Position numbers and translations under genes: made by a program
Source: Betaproteobacteria bacterium
GTDB taxonomy: Bacteria > Pseudomonadota > Gammaproteobacteria > Burkholderiales > Casimicrobiaceae
Direction: 5' to 3'
Assembly (NCBI GenBank): GCA_013298455.1
Contig: JAAFHR010000148.1
Coordinates: 1 to 7,600, forward strand
Length of the DNA: 7,600 nt
Shown: in pieces, positions 1 to 5,619 of the stretch
Layout: every line of letters starts with the position of its first letter
Numbering within the stretch: position 1 is the first letter of the stretch
Notes under the pieces: model-generated
The model's input: the letters and a program-made list of their open reading frames with translations, nothing else
What the model was told of the DNA's origin: nothing
Databases searched by the model: none

Positions 1-1
1 C

Positions 2-910
2 GTGGTCGTAGGTGTGGCCGGATTGCTCGACTTGGGCTACGTGGCGTTTTACGCGGTCGGCGCGTACACCTGGGCGCTATTGGCATCGAGCCACTTCAAT
101 TTGAGCTATCCGTTTTGGGTGCTCTTGCCGCTGGGTGCGTTTCTGGCTGCGCTCGCGGGCTTGATGCTCGGCGCGCCCGTGCTCAAGCTCCGTGGCGATT
201 ACTTAGCCATCGTAACCTTGGGGTTCGGCGAAATTGTTCGAATCCTGATGAACAATTTAGACAAGTTCACGCTACCAGGCGGTGACACGGTCTACAACCT
301 CACCAACGGTCCGCGCGGTATCACGGGCATCGAAGGACTCAATTTCTTTGGCTTCAAGGTGAAGCAAGGCATTGAAGTTTTCGGGCTGCCGATCACGGGG
401 TTACAGCTCTACTACTTCGTGTTTCTCGCGCTGACATGCCTTTGCGTTTGGGGCGTTTACAACATGCAGCATTCGCGCTTGGGCCGCGCTTGGCAGGCGC
501 TTCGTGAAGACGAAATCGCCGCCAAAGCCATGGGCATCAACGTGCGAAACATCAAACTCGCGGCGTTTTCGTTCGGCGCGCTGACCGGCGGCATTGCGGG
601 CGGACTGTTCGCTGCGATGCAAGGTTTTGTGAGCCCTGAATCCTTTGGTTTGCTGGAATCGGTAATGATCTTGGCGATGGTAGTGCTCGGTGGCATGGGC
701 CACATCCCCGGCGTGATCTTGGGTGCGGTGCTCTTGGCGGCGATGCCTGAAGTGATTCGCTACGCTGCAGACGAAAACGTGCAGCAAAAGGTGTTTGGCT
801 TCGTGGTGATCGCGCCCGAAGTGCTTCGAAACCTGATCTTCTCGCTTGCGATGATTTTGATCATGCTCTACAAACCGCGCGGCCTCTGGCCTTCGCCCGA
901 GAGGAAATAA
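2..910 (+). CDS. livM: Branched-chain amino acid ABC transporter permease LivM (5' partial)
   Basis: Inner-membrane permease subunit of a high-affinity branched-chain amino acid importer, pairing with LivH and driven by LivG and LivF. The reading frame is already open at the window edge. The first visible residues (GLLDLGYVAFYAVGAY) belong to the interior of LivM, so the N-terminus lies outside and the GTG at position 2 is probably not the real start. Family hallmarks are the LRGDYLAIVTLGFGEIVRI segment (about residues 63-81), several long hydrophobic segments, and the cytoplasmic loop REDEIAAKAMGINVRNIKL (about 168-186), which contacts the ATPases. A hydrophobic C-terminal segment ends in YKPRGLWP, usual for LivM. 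The stop codon is followed two bases later by livG. Paralogues that import urea or short-chain amides look similar, so the substrate is inferred from the family. Confidence 0.95.
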   Translation: MVVGVAGLLDLGYVAFYAVGAYTWALLASSHFNLSYPFWVLLPLGAFLAALAGLMLGAPVLKLRGDYLAIVTLGFGEIVRILMNNLDKFTLPGGDTVYNLTNGPRGITGIEGLNFFGFKVKQGIEVFGLPITGLQLYYFVFLALTCLCVWGVYNMQHSRLGRAWQALREDEIAAKAMGINVRNIKLAAFSFGALTGGIAGGLFAAMQGFVSPESFGLLESVMILAMVVLGGMGHIPGVILGAVLLAAMPEVIRYAADENVQQKVFGFVVIAPEVLRNLIFSLAMILIMLYKPRGLWPSPERK

Positions 911-912
911 TC

Positions 913-1701
913 ATGGCCGATATGATTTTTGTTGCCGAAGGTGTGACCAAGCGTTTTGGCGGTGTGACTGCGCTTGATAGCGTGTCGATGAAGATTCCCC
1001 GGAGTTCGATCTTTGGATTGATCGGCCCTAACGGCGCTGGGAAAACCACGTTTTTCAACACGCTCACCGGTCTGTATCAAGTCGACGAAGGCAAATTCAC
1101 CTTTGACGACAAACCGCTCAACGTCAAAGCGCCGCACGAAGTGGCGCAGGTCGGCATTGCGCGCACCTTCCAAAACATCCGTTTGTTTGGCGAAATGAGC
1201 GTGCTCGAAAACGTGATGGTCGGTCGCCATGTGCGCACAAAAGCCGGAGCGTTTGGCGCGATTTTCCGTCCGCCGTCGGTGCGCCGCGAAGAGGCCGAGA
1301 TTGAGCAGCGCGCCCGCGAATTGCTCGCCTATATTGGGTTAGAGAAAAAGGCGGGCGACAAGAGCCGCACCTTGGCGTACGGGGAGCAGCGTCGTTTGGA
1401 GATCGCCCGCGCATTGGCAACGGATCCAAAGATGGTGGCGCTCGACGAGCCCGCCGCAGGAATGAACGCCACAGAAACAGTCGAACTTCGAAAGTTGATC
1501 GAGCGAATCGCCAGCGACGGCACCACGGTGATGTTGATCGAACACGACATGCGCTTGGTGATGAACGTGTGCCAACATTTGGTGGTGCTCGATTACGGCA
1601 AAAAAATCGCCGACGGCACGCCTGCGCAAATTCAAAAAGACCCCGCCGTGATCAAAGCCTATTTGGGCGGCGCACACACCGAAGTCGGAGCCACAAAATG
1701 A
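913..1701 (+). CDS. livG: Branched-chain amino acid ABC transporter ATP-binding protein LivG
   Basis: One of the two cytoplasmic ATPases that power the Liv importer. The 262-aa length is normal for LivG. Visible motifs: Walker A GPNGAGKTT (residues 38-46), Q-loop Gln87 in RTFQNIRLF, a degenerate signature LAYGEQRR (154-161), as is usual for LivG, Walker B MVALDEP with catalytic Glu179, and the H-loop IEHDM with His211. The ATG start is well supported: AGAGGA lies about 8 bases upstream, inside the end of livM, so translation is likely coupled. The stop TGA overlaps the livF start as ATGA. Together with livM and livF it forms one transcription unit whose promoter is outside the window. Confidence 0.96.
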   Translation: MADMIFVAEGVTKRFGGVTALDSVSMKIPRSSIFGLIGPNGAGKTTFFNTLTGLYQVDEGKFTFDDKPLNVKAPHEVAQVGIARTFQNIRLFGEMSVLENVMVGRHVRTKAGAFGAIFRPPSVRREEAEIEQRARELLAYIGLEKKAGDKSRTLAYGEQRRLEIARALATDPKMVALDEPAAGMNATETVELRKLIERIASDGTTVMLIEHDMRLVMNVCQHLVVLDYGKKIADGTPAQIQKDPAVIKAYLGGAHTEVGATK

Positions 1702-2411
1702 CCGCGATGCTCGACATCAAAAAACTCGAAGTCGCCTATGGCGGCATTCGCGCCATCAAAGGCATTGATTTTCACGTCAAAGAAGGCGAGCTCGTCACCT
1801 TGATCGGCGCAAACGGCGCAGGAAAATCATCCACGCTTCGGGCGCTCTCTGGCCTCGTGAGCCCAGCGGGCGGCAAGGTCACCTACAAAGGGCAAGACAT
1901 CACCGGCGTACCGTCGCATGCGCTCGTGGGCTTGGGGATTGCGCTCTGCCCCGAGGGGCGCGGCGTATTTGCGCGGCTTTCCGTGCATGAGAATCTGTTG
2001 ATGGGCGCTTACGCTAGAAACGACAAAGCGCAGATCGCCATCGATGTCGACGAGATCTACACCATGATTCCGCGTTTGAAAGAGCGCAGCTTTCAAATGG
2101 CGGGCACGCTCTCGGGCGGCGAACAGCAGATGCTCGCCATTGGCCGCGCCATGCTCGCGCAACCCAAGCTTTTGATGCTCGATGAGCCGTCGATGGGGCT
2201 GGCGCCGTTGATGGTCGAAAAGATTTTCGAAATCATTCGTTTGATTGCAAAGCGAAACACCACGATTTTGCTCATCGAACAAAACGCACAGCTCGCGCTT
2301 GAGCACGCCGATCGCGGCTACGTTTTGGAATCGGGTGAGATTACGTTGCAGGGCGACGCCAAAGTGTTGCTCGCGGATCCTCGGGTGAAGGCGGCGTATT
2401 TGGGCGGTTAG
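1698..2411 (+). CDS. livF: Branched-chain amino acid ABC transporter ATP-binding protein LivF
   Basis: Second ATPase of the Liv importer, 237 aa, normal length. Motifs: Walker A GANGAGKSS (38-46), canonical signature LSGGEQQ (138-144), Walker B LLMLDEP (158-164), and LLIEQNA, where Gln195 replaces the H-loop histidine, typical of LivF rather than a defect. The frame is open upstream to an ATG at 1569, but those 43 codons lie inside livG and encode an arginine-rich shadow peptide. The ATG at 1698, overlapping the livG stop as ATGA, gives the proper N-terminus (MLDIKKLEVAYGG) and indicates translational coupling. It is the last gene of the operon; 36 bases later the opposite-strand cassette ends. 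Confidence 0.96.
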   Translation: MTAMLDIKKLEVAYGGIRAIKGIDFHVKEGELVTLIGANGAGKSSTLRALSGLVSPAGGKVTYKGQDITGVPSHALVGLGIALCPEGRGVFARLSVHENLLMGAYARNDKAQIAIDVDEIYTMIPRLKERSFQMAGTLSGGEQQMLAIGRAMLAQPKLLMLDEPSMGLAPLMVEKIFEIIRLIAKRNTTILLIEQNAQLALEHADRGYVLESGEITLQGDAKVLLADPRVKAAYLGG

Positions 2412-2447
2412 CCCGAACACGCATTCTGACGGCTTAGCCCCTCAAAA

Positions 2448-2720
2448 CTAAACTTGATCGGAGCGAGCTGTTTTCCGTACCGAAAAATATACAGCCGCAG
2501 TGACGGCACTCACTGCTACGATGTGAAAAAGCCAGCGCTCGGAACTCCAATCACCAACGACCATCGCTTCATAACAAACGGTTACCATTCCGCAACTAAA
2601 CGTCAATAACGCTCGCACATATCGCGGCGATGAAACTCGAGAGAAAAAAACAAGTGTCAAGAGTAACCAGAGCTTAAATGGTGCCGCTGGATTCGCAAAC
2701 CATTGGATTATGTAGTCCAT
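2448..2720 (-). CDS. Small three-helix membrane protein, unknown function
   Basis: I do not recognise the family. The 90-aa protein shows three hydrophobic stretches: about residues 16-28 (KLWLLLTLVFFS), 34-55 (a longer segment containing CGMVTVCYEAMVV) and 63-81 (WLFHIVAVSAVTAAVYFSV), followed by a basic tail. It therefore looks like a small inner-membrane protein. The ATG is 7 bases after the stop of the cysteine-rich exported protein gene and is preceded by GGTGAGG, a good ribosome site, so the two genes are almost certainly co-transcribed. Base composition appears lower in G+C than the flanking liv and ferredoxin genes. By position it could be a partner or immunity protein for the upstream product, but nothing in the sequence proves that. 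It converges with livF and no clear hairpin lies between them. Confidence 0.6.
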   Translation of the reverse strand: MDYIIQWFANPAAPFKLWLLLTLVFFSRVSSPRYVRALLTFSCGMVTVCYEAMVVGDWSSERWLFHIVAVSAVTAAVYFSVRKTARSDQV

Positions 2721-2727
2721 ACAAGCC

Positions 2728-3393
2728 TCACCACCGTTTGCAGCGTTCGGGACAGTTTCTCTTGCACAAGTTCTCCCAAATCTCTAACCCTGCCCAAACG
2801 GCCACGTCACCCGCCCAACCTGCCGGACCGCCGAACGCCAGCACCAACGTGGCCACAGTTCCAATCGCCTTATTTCCATCGGAGCACGTCTTCTCGCAAT
2901 CCGATAGGCACTTAAGTCGTTCTTCGGGTGTGCGCTCTGGCCCAAATAAACGGTCCCAATCGTAGGTCTCCTGCCACGGCAGGCTCTCAATGTTGTCTAG
3001 CAGCCATTCCAGCTGCTCCATGACCTGAAACAGGCGCCCTAGATCTTGATTTGCCGTCAAACGCAAGTTGACTGACTTGAGCGCAGCCTTCAAGTCGGCG
3101 CGGGTTAGGTTTCCAGACTGAAAGCGGCAAGCGCGCTCTCCTCGCTCGAGCTGCCTGTCATCGGGAAACATCCAGAGCTGTTTGCCAAGTGGATCATGTG
3201 TGCGGGCAGAGCGTCCGCTTTGCGCCGCGATAGACCGTACCGTTTCAGGTACATCATTGGCCAAGGTGACTAGGCGGTTTGCCAGACCAGATTCTGCCGA
3301 AATTCTGACTTCAGAAACCGGGCTCCCGCCAGCAGCGTTTGTTCCGTCTGGGGATATTATTCTCGACGTCTCTGCCTGAACGTCGAATGGCAC
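2728..3393 (-). CDS. Cysteine-rich exported protein, body frame (start region out of frame)
   Basis: Open frame of 221 codons if begun at the GTG at 3393. I do not recognise the family. The first 80 residues are polar and low in complexity. The middle (about 95-150) is predicted helical (NLTRADLKAALKSVNLRL; LGRLFQVMEQLEWLLDNI). The end holds two CX3CX3C motifs (Cys162/166/170 and Cys210/214/218) flanking a hydrophobic, glycine-rich stretch (GTVATLVLAFGGPAGWAGD). The GTG is a doubtful start: it has no Shine-Dalgarno sequence and sits in a GGCACT/AGTGCC hairpin (3389-3405). Upstream in the same frame the codons spell a signal-peptide core (SLSLSLLFSFSAYG) without an ATG, while the well-placed ATGATG at 3484 is out of frame across a (CT)10 tract. 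One extra CT unit would give a 252-aa secreted protein. The gene may be phase-variable, switched off in this copy, or contain a sequencing indel. Confidence 0.65.
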   Translation of the reverse strand: MPFDVQAETSRIISPDGTNAAGGSPVSEVRISAESGLANRLVTLANDVPETVRSIAAQSGRSARTHDPLGKQLWMFPDDRQLERGERACRFQSGNLTRADLKAALKSVNLRLTANQDLGRLFQVMEQLEWLLDNIESLPWQETYDWDRLFGPERTPEERLKCLSDCEKTCSDGNKAIGTVATLVLAFGGPAGWAGDVAVWAGLEIWENLCKRNCPERCKRW

Positions 3394-3418
3394 TACTTCA
3401 GTGCCGTAAGCGCTAAAA

Positions 3419-3484
3419 CTAAAGAGCAGAGAGAGAGAGAGAGAGAGACCACCGTACTGACGATTCGAAAATGTCGCGCATCAT
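3419..3484 (-). other. Leader ORF carrying the true start of the cysteine-rich gene, terminated by frameshift
   Basis: On the minus strand an AAAAGGAG ribosome site lies just upstream of tandem ATG codons (3484 and 3481). The frame reads MMRDIFESSVRW, enters the CT tract as SLSLSLS, then AL and stops at TAG (3421-3419), making a 21-aa peptide as sequenced. Adding one CT unit (or losing two) joins it to the downstream frame and completes a signal peptide: basic n-region (Arg3, Arg11), hydrophobic core, and an A-Y-G cleavage site near residue 28. The translation-initiation quality here is far better than at the GTG 3393. The leader is observed; the joined protein is inference. Confidence 0.6.
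3428..3448. repeat. Dinucleotide tract (AG)10A, (CT)10 on the coding strand
   Basis: An uninterrupted 21-base alternating AG run, read as T(CT)10 on the minus strand, inside the signal-peptide coding region of the cysteine-rich gene. It is the only simple-sequence tract of this length that I see in the window. Its unit of 2 is not a multiple of 3, so slipped-strand mispairing would change the reading frame. Confidence 0.9.
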
Positions 3485-3535
3485 GAGACTCCTTTTCAGG
3501 GTGAAAACTCCCGATCAGCTCGATCAGGCAAACAA

Positions 3536-3564
3536 ATACTATCGCCCTCGACTTGACGAGTCAA
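3536..3564 (-). promoter_or_regulatory. Sigma70-like promoter for the exported/membrane protein cassette
   Basis: On the minus strand TTGACT (3564-3559, five of six consensus) is followed after exactly 17 bases by TAGTAT (3541-3536, four of six). Transcription would begin near 3529, giving a leader of about 45 bases to the ATG at 3484. This fits the start proposed upstream of the CT tract rather than the GTG at 3393. Prediction by eye only. Confidence 0.5.
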
Positions 3565-3599
3565 TCTCCGGCCGATGCTTTGTCCCGCCGCGCCGCTCC

Positions 3600-3605
3600 T
3601 ACAAT
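3600..3605 (+). promoter_or_regulatory. TACAAT -10 element, likely leaderless start of the ferredoxin gene
   Basis: TACAAT (five of six consensus) ends 7 bases before the ferredoxin ATG at 3613, so transcription would begin at or next to the A of the start codon. No Shine-Dalgarno sequence is visible before that ATG, consistent with a leaderless mRNA. The -35 region is weak (TTGTCC around 3580 with a short spacer). Confidence 0.4.
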
Positions 3606-3612
3606 AGCGCTC

Positions 3613-3876
3613 ATGGCGCTAATGATCACCGACGAATGCATCAATTGCGATGTGTGCGAACCCGAATGCCCGAACGATGCGATCAGCATGGGCGACGAGT
3701 TCTACGTGATCGAGCCTTCGAAATGCACGGAATGCGTGGGGCATTTCGACACGCCGCAATGTCGTGAAGTTTGCCCCGTGGATTGCATTCCGCTACATCC
3801 AAATCACATTGAAACCAACGAGCAGCTGCTGCTGAAGTACTCGGCGTTGATGCAATTGAAAGCAAAGAAATTATGA
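3613..3876 (+). CDS. yfhL: YfhL-family 2[4Fe-4S] ferredoxin
   Basis: Small cytoplasmic electron carrier with two [4Fe-4S] clusters, 87 aa. Cluster-binding cysteines: Cys9, Cys12, Cys15 and Cys19 in CINCDVCEPEC, then Cys38, Cys41, Cys50 and Cys54 with the eight-residue insertion VGHFDTPQ between the second and third, a hallmark of the YfhL/Allochromatium-type group; Cys58 follows in CPVDC. The C-terminal helical extension (IETNEQLLLKYSALM) is usual for this family. The start is set at MALMITDECI, the conserved N-terminus. An upstream in-frame ATG at 3553 would add 20 non-conserved residues and lies upstream of the apparent -10 box. The stop overlaps the next gene as ATGA, so the two are translated together. 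The redox partner is not evident from the window. Confidence 0.95.
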   Translation: MALMITDECINCDVCEPECPNDAISMGDEFYVIEPSKCTECVGHFDTPQCREVCPVDCIPLHPNHIETNEQLLLKYSALMQLKAKKL

Positions 3877-4271
3877 AAACCAAACCCATGCTCACCGCCG
3901 ACGATGTGAAACGAATTGGCACCGCGTGCGAAGCCGAGGCGCTCAAAAACAATTGGGCGGTGACGATTGCGATTTGCGACGACGGCGGGCATTTGCTCTG
4001 GCTACAACGCCTTGATGGCGCAGCGCCCGTATCAGCCACCATCGGACCGCGTAAGGCGATCACCTCGGCCATCGGTCGGCGTGAGAGCGGCGTTTACGAA
4101 AAGATGGTCAACGAAGGGCGTTTTTCGTTCTTGGCGGTGGATGCCGTCACGCCGCTTGAGGGCGGTGCGCCGATCATCGTTGACGGCCATGTGATCGGCG
4201 CAGTCGGCGTGTCGGGCGTGAAATCGTCGGAAGATTTGCAGATTGCTAAAGCGGGCATCGCAGCGCTGTAG
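3873..4271 (+). CDS. GlcG/HbpS-family heme-binding-like protein
   Basis: Protein of 132 aa matching the GlcG/HbpS (heme-degrading domain) family by its overall pattern: LTADDVKRIGTACEAEA at the N-terminus, the strand-turn AICDDGGHLLWLQRLDGA (33-50), KAITSA (61-66), a central TPLEGGAPIIVDGHVIGAVGVSG block (93-115), and a C-terminal helix KSSEDLQIAKAGIAAL. Some members bind heme or cobalamin, and others sit in glycolate or propanediol operons; the actual ligand here is unknown. No signal peptide is visible, so a cytoplasmic location is likely. It starts inside the ferredoxin stop (ATGA), which makes translational coupling and a shared role with the ferredoxin plausible. Confidence 0.88.
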   Translation: MKTKPMLTADDVKRIGTACEAEALKNNWAVTIAICDDGGHLLWLQRLDGAAPVSATIGPRKAITSAIGRRESGVYEKMVNEGRFSFLAVDAVTPLEGGAPIIVDGHVIGAVGVSGVKSSEDLQIAKAGIAAL

Positions 4272-4276
4272 TTAGT

Positions 4277-4301
4277 ATTGGCTTAGCGCCGCTAAGTCAA
4301 T
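4277..4301 (+). terminator. Hairpin after the ferredoxin/GlcG pair, possible terminator
   Basis: Six bases after the stop, an 11-bp stem with one G-T wobble (4277-4287 with 4291-4301) closes a GCC loop. No T-run follows, so it is not a classical intrinsic terminator and may instead protect the mRNA end or act with Rho. The remaining intergenic sequence to 4415 is A+T-rich with no convincing promoter pair. Confidence 0.4.
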
Positions 4302-4415
4302 CTACTCGCGGGCTTACGGTAGTTTTCGTAGTGCATTGAAATCCATTATTTTACTCGTAGAGCCCATATTTAATAAGGCTTTCATCGATAAAGCCGGGCA
4401 TCAGGAAAATTCGCT

Positions 4416-4817
4416 ATGACTATCGCGTTGTTTTGTATTGTTTTGGCGGCGATCATGCCGATTGTTTGTGCTGGCATCGCCAAATCGGGCAGCTTCAAAA
4501 CCCATCCGCGCGACGGTGGCTACGACAACCGAAACCCCCGCGACTGGCTCAGCAAACAAGAGGGCTACCGTAAGTGGGCGAACGCCGCGCAGGACAATTG
4601 CTTTGAAGCGCTCCCGTTTTTCGCCGCAGCAGTGATCGTGAATCACGTGCTCGGCGGCGCGGGCGTCGTGGCCAATGCGCTGGCGGTGACCTTCATCGTG
4701 CTCCGAGCGCTCTACGTATATTTGTACCTGACCGGCAAGCAGCAAATTCGCTCGTTGGTGTGGGTCGCAGCGTTTGCGGTGAACGTCGCGATTTTCTTTG
4801 CGGCGAGTGTGTTGTAG
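4416..4817 (+). CDS. MAPEG family membrane protein
   Basis: Protein of 133 aa with four hydrophobic segments (about 1-20, 64-80, 83-105 and 112-133), the normal topology and length for bacterial MAPEG (membrane-associated eicosanoid/glutathione metabolism) proteins. The conserved segment YDNRNPRDW...GYRKWANAAQDNCFEALPFF contains Asn61, Cys62 and Glu64, matching the family's helix-2 A-x-x-N-x-x-E type signature. Some members are glutathione transferases or peroxidases; the reaction here is not determinable. The start is supported by AGGAAA at 4403-4408, seven bases before the ATG. Its last two codons (TTG TAG) are the first bases of a long inverted repeat shared with the convergent rhodanese gene. 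Confidence 0.92.
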   Translation: MTIALFCIVLAAIMPIVCAGIAKSGSFKTHPRDGGYDNRNPRDWLSKQEGYRKWANAAQDNCFEALPFFAAAVIVNHVLGGAGVVANALAVTFIVLRALYVYLYLTGKQQIRSLVWVAAFAVNVAIFFAASVL

Positions 4818-4883
4818 GAGCGGCTTGCCGCGAATCGCCGCTTTGGATTTGTGCCACGAATTCGCGGCAAGCCGCTCCTACAA
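4812..4883. repeat. Inverted REP-like pair between convergent genes, likely bidirectional terminator
   Basis: Two perfect inverted arms of 24 bases (4812-4835 and 4860-4883) surround a 24-base loop. Each arm begins GTAGGAGCGGCTTGCCGCGA when read inward and contains its own small palindrome, GCGGC-TT-GCCGC. This is the look of REP sequences in many gamma- and betaproteobacterial genomes, here as a facing pair. The left arm includes the MAPEG stop codon and the right arm ends four bases before the rhodanese stop, so transcripts from both sides would end in a strong hairpin. Confidence 0.85.
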
Positions 4884-4887
4884 GCCT

Positions 4888-5310
4888 TTAGTTTTGCCGC
4901 CACGGCAACCCGCGAAACTTCCAGCCACCGCGCGTTGAACGCCTTGCATCGGCGCTGGGATCGCCCTCGAATCCTTCAGTAATGTTGTAGGCCACAAGCC
5001 CCAGCTCAGTAGCGCGCTTGGCTGAGGCAATCGAGCGAATGCCGGATCGACAAAGCATCACCAGCGGTCGCCCCTCGCCAGCTTCAGACACCGCCCGAAT
5101 CTCCGAATCAAAGTTCGGATTCATCGCCATGCCCGGCCACTGCTTCCAAGCAACCACCGCAGCACCCGGCACGAATCCCACCCATTCGCGCTCCGCATCT
5201 GTTCGGATGTCAACGAGTACCGCCGCGCCGGTTTCCCAAGCTTCGAATGCGACGTCGGGCGTGATGTCGCCCGCGTAGCCTTCGCGGGGTGTGGCAGAGA
5301 GATTAGACAT
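4888..5310 (-). CDS. Single-domain rhodanese-like sulfurtransferase
   Basis: Protein of 140 aa with one rhodanese domain. The active-site loop CRSGIRS carries the catalytic Cys87, which would hold a persulfide. Asp34 and Arg36 in VLVDIRTDAEREWVGFVPGA form the conserved N-terminal part, and the C-terminal NITEGFEGD plus GGWKFRGLPWRQN is typical of proteobacterial homologues. No signal peptide, so cytoplasmic. The start is taken at the ATG at 5310; a TTG at 5340 would add ten residues, and neither has a strong ribosome site. It is divergent from a YeeE/YedE transporter pair, suggesting a joint role in thiosulfate or sulfane-sulfur handling (inference). It is convergent with the MAPEG gene. Confidence 0.93.
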   Translation of the reverse strand: MSNLSATPREGYAGDITPDVAFEAWETGAAVLVDIRTDAEREWVGFVPGAAVVAWKQWPGMAMNPNFDSEIRAVSEAGEGRPLVMLCRSGIRSIASAKRATELGLVAYNITEGFEGDPSADARRSTRGGWKFRGLPWRQN

Positions 5311-5397
5311 AGGTTTGGGTTGGTTGCGGTAGTGATGCAATTGTCGTTCGCGGATGGGCGCAGCGCAACTTTACGAGCTGTTATTCCCGACCGTTGC

Positions 5398-5529
5398 TGT
5401 CATTCCCGAGACGGCGGGAATCCAGACCGTGCTCGCCCGAGGCTGATTGCAGCGTTGTCAGCCGTTAGCGACCTAGGTCTGGGTTCCCGCCCCTTCGACA
5501 AGCTCAGGACAGGCTTCGCGGGAACGACA
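5398..5529. repeat. 132-bp composite palindromic element with dRS3-like end
   Basis: The ends are near-perfect inverted repeats of 11 bases (TGTCATTCCCG at 5398-5408, CGGGAACGACA at 5519-5529, one mismatch). Inside, ATTCCC-N8-GGGAAT (5402-5421) matches the dRS3 format known from Neisseria and related repeats elsewhere. Bases 5414-5428 pair with 5476-5490 (14 of 15), and TTCCCGC/GCGGGAA (5484-5490, 5518-5524) encloses CCCTTCGACAAGCTCAGGAC, a motif that recurs in many proteobacterial intergenic repeats. The element occupies the middle of the 309-base divergent region 5311-5619. The rest of that region shows only a GATAAT box (5587-5592) without a good -35, and no other gene. Confidence 0.75.
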
Positions 5530-5619
5530 AGCCATGTGCTGAATGTTGTGTTTGACCGCAAGCCCAATGGACGACTCATCCAGCGAGATAATCACCACCC
5601 CAAATCGCGTTCATCCTCC

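Noticed and set aside
401..787. Minus-strand open frame within livM
   Set aside because: It is antisense to a clearly conserved permease, and its His/Arg-rich composition is that of a shadow frame with no recognisable domain.
1569..1697. 43-codon N-terminal extension of livF
   Set aside because: It lies entirely inside livG, is arginine-rich and unlike LivF; the ATGA-coupled ATG at 1698 gives the family N-terminus.
1827..2420. 197-codon minus-strand frame opposite livF
   Set aside because: It mirrors the codon pattern of livF, which has all ABC ATPase motifs. No domain is visible in the antisense product.
2412..2447. Terminator between livF and the convergent cassette
   Set aside because: I looked for a stem followed by a T-run on either strand and found none in the 36 bases.
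3471..3767. 98-codon plus-strand frame overlapping the ferredoxin
   Set aside because: It covers the divergent promoter region and the ferredoxin in the wrong frame, with an Arg-rich product and no domain.
4272..4415. Promoter for the MAPEG gene using TTGAAA at 4336-4341
   Set aside because: No -10 hexamer lies at an acceptable distance. The A+T-rich stretch near 4366-4376 is suggestive but has no matching -35.
5320..5619. 100-codon N-terminal extension of the first YeeE-type gene
   Set aside because: It translates the 132-bp repeat element (for example CHSRDGGNPD and RPFDKLRTG, typical read-throughs of these repeats). The membrane protein begins naturally at 5620.
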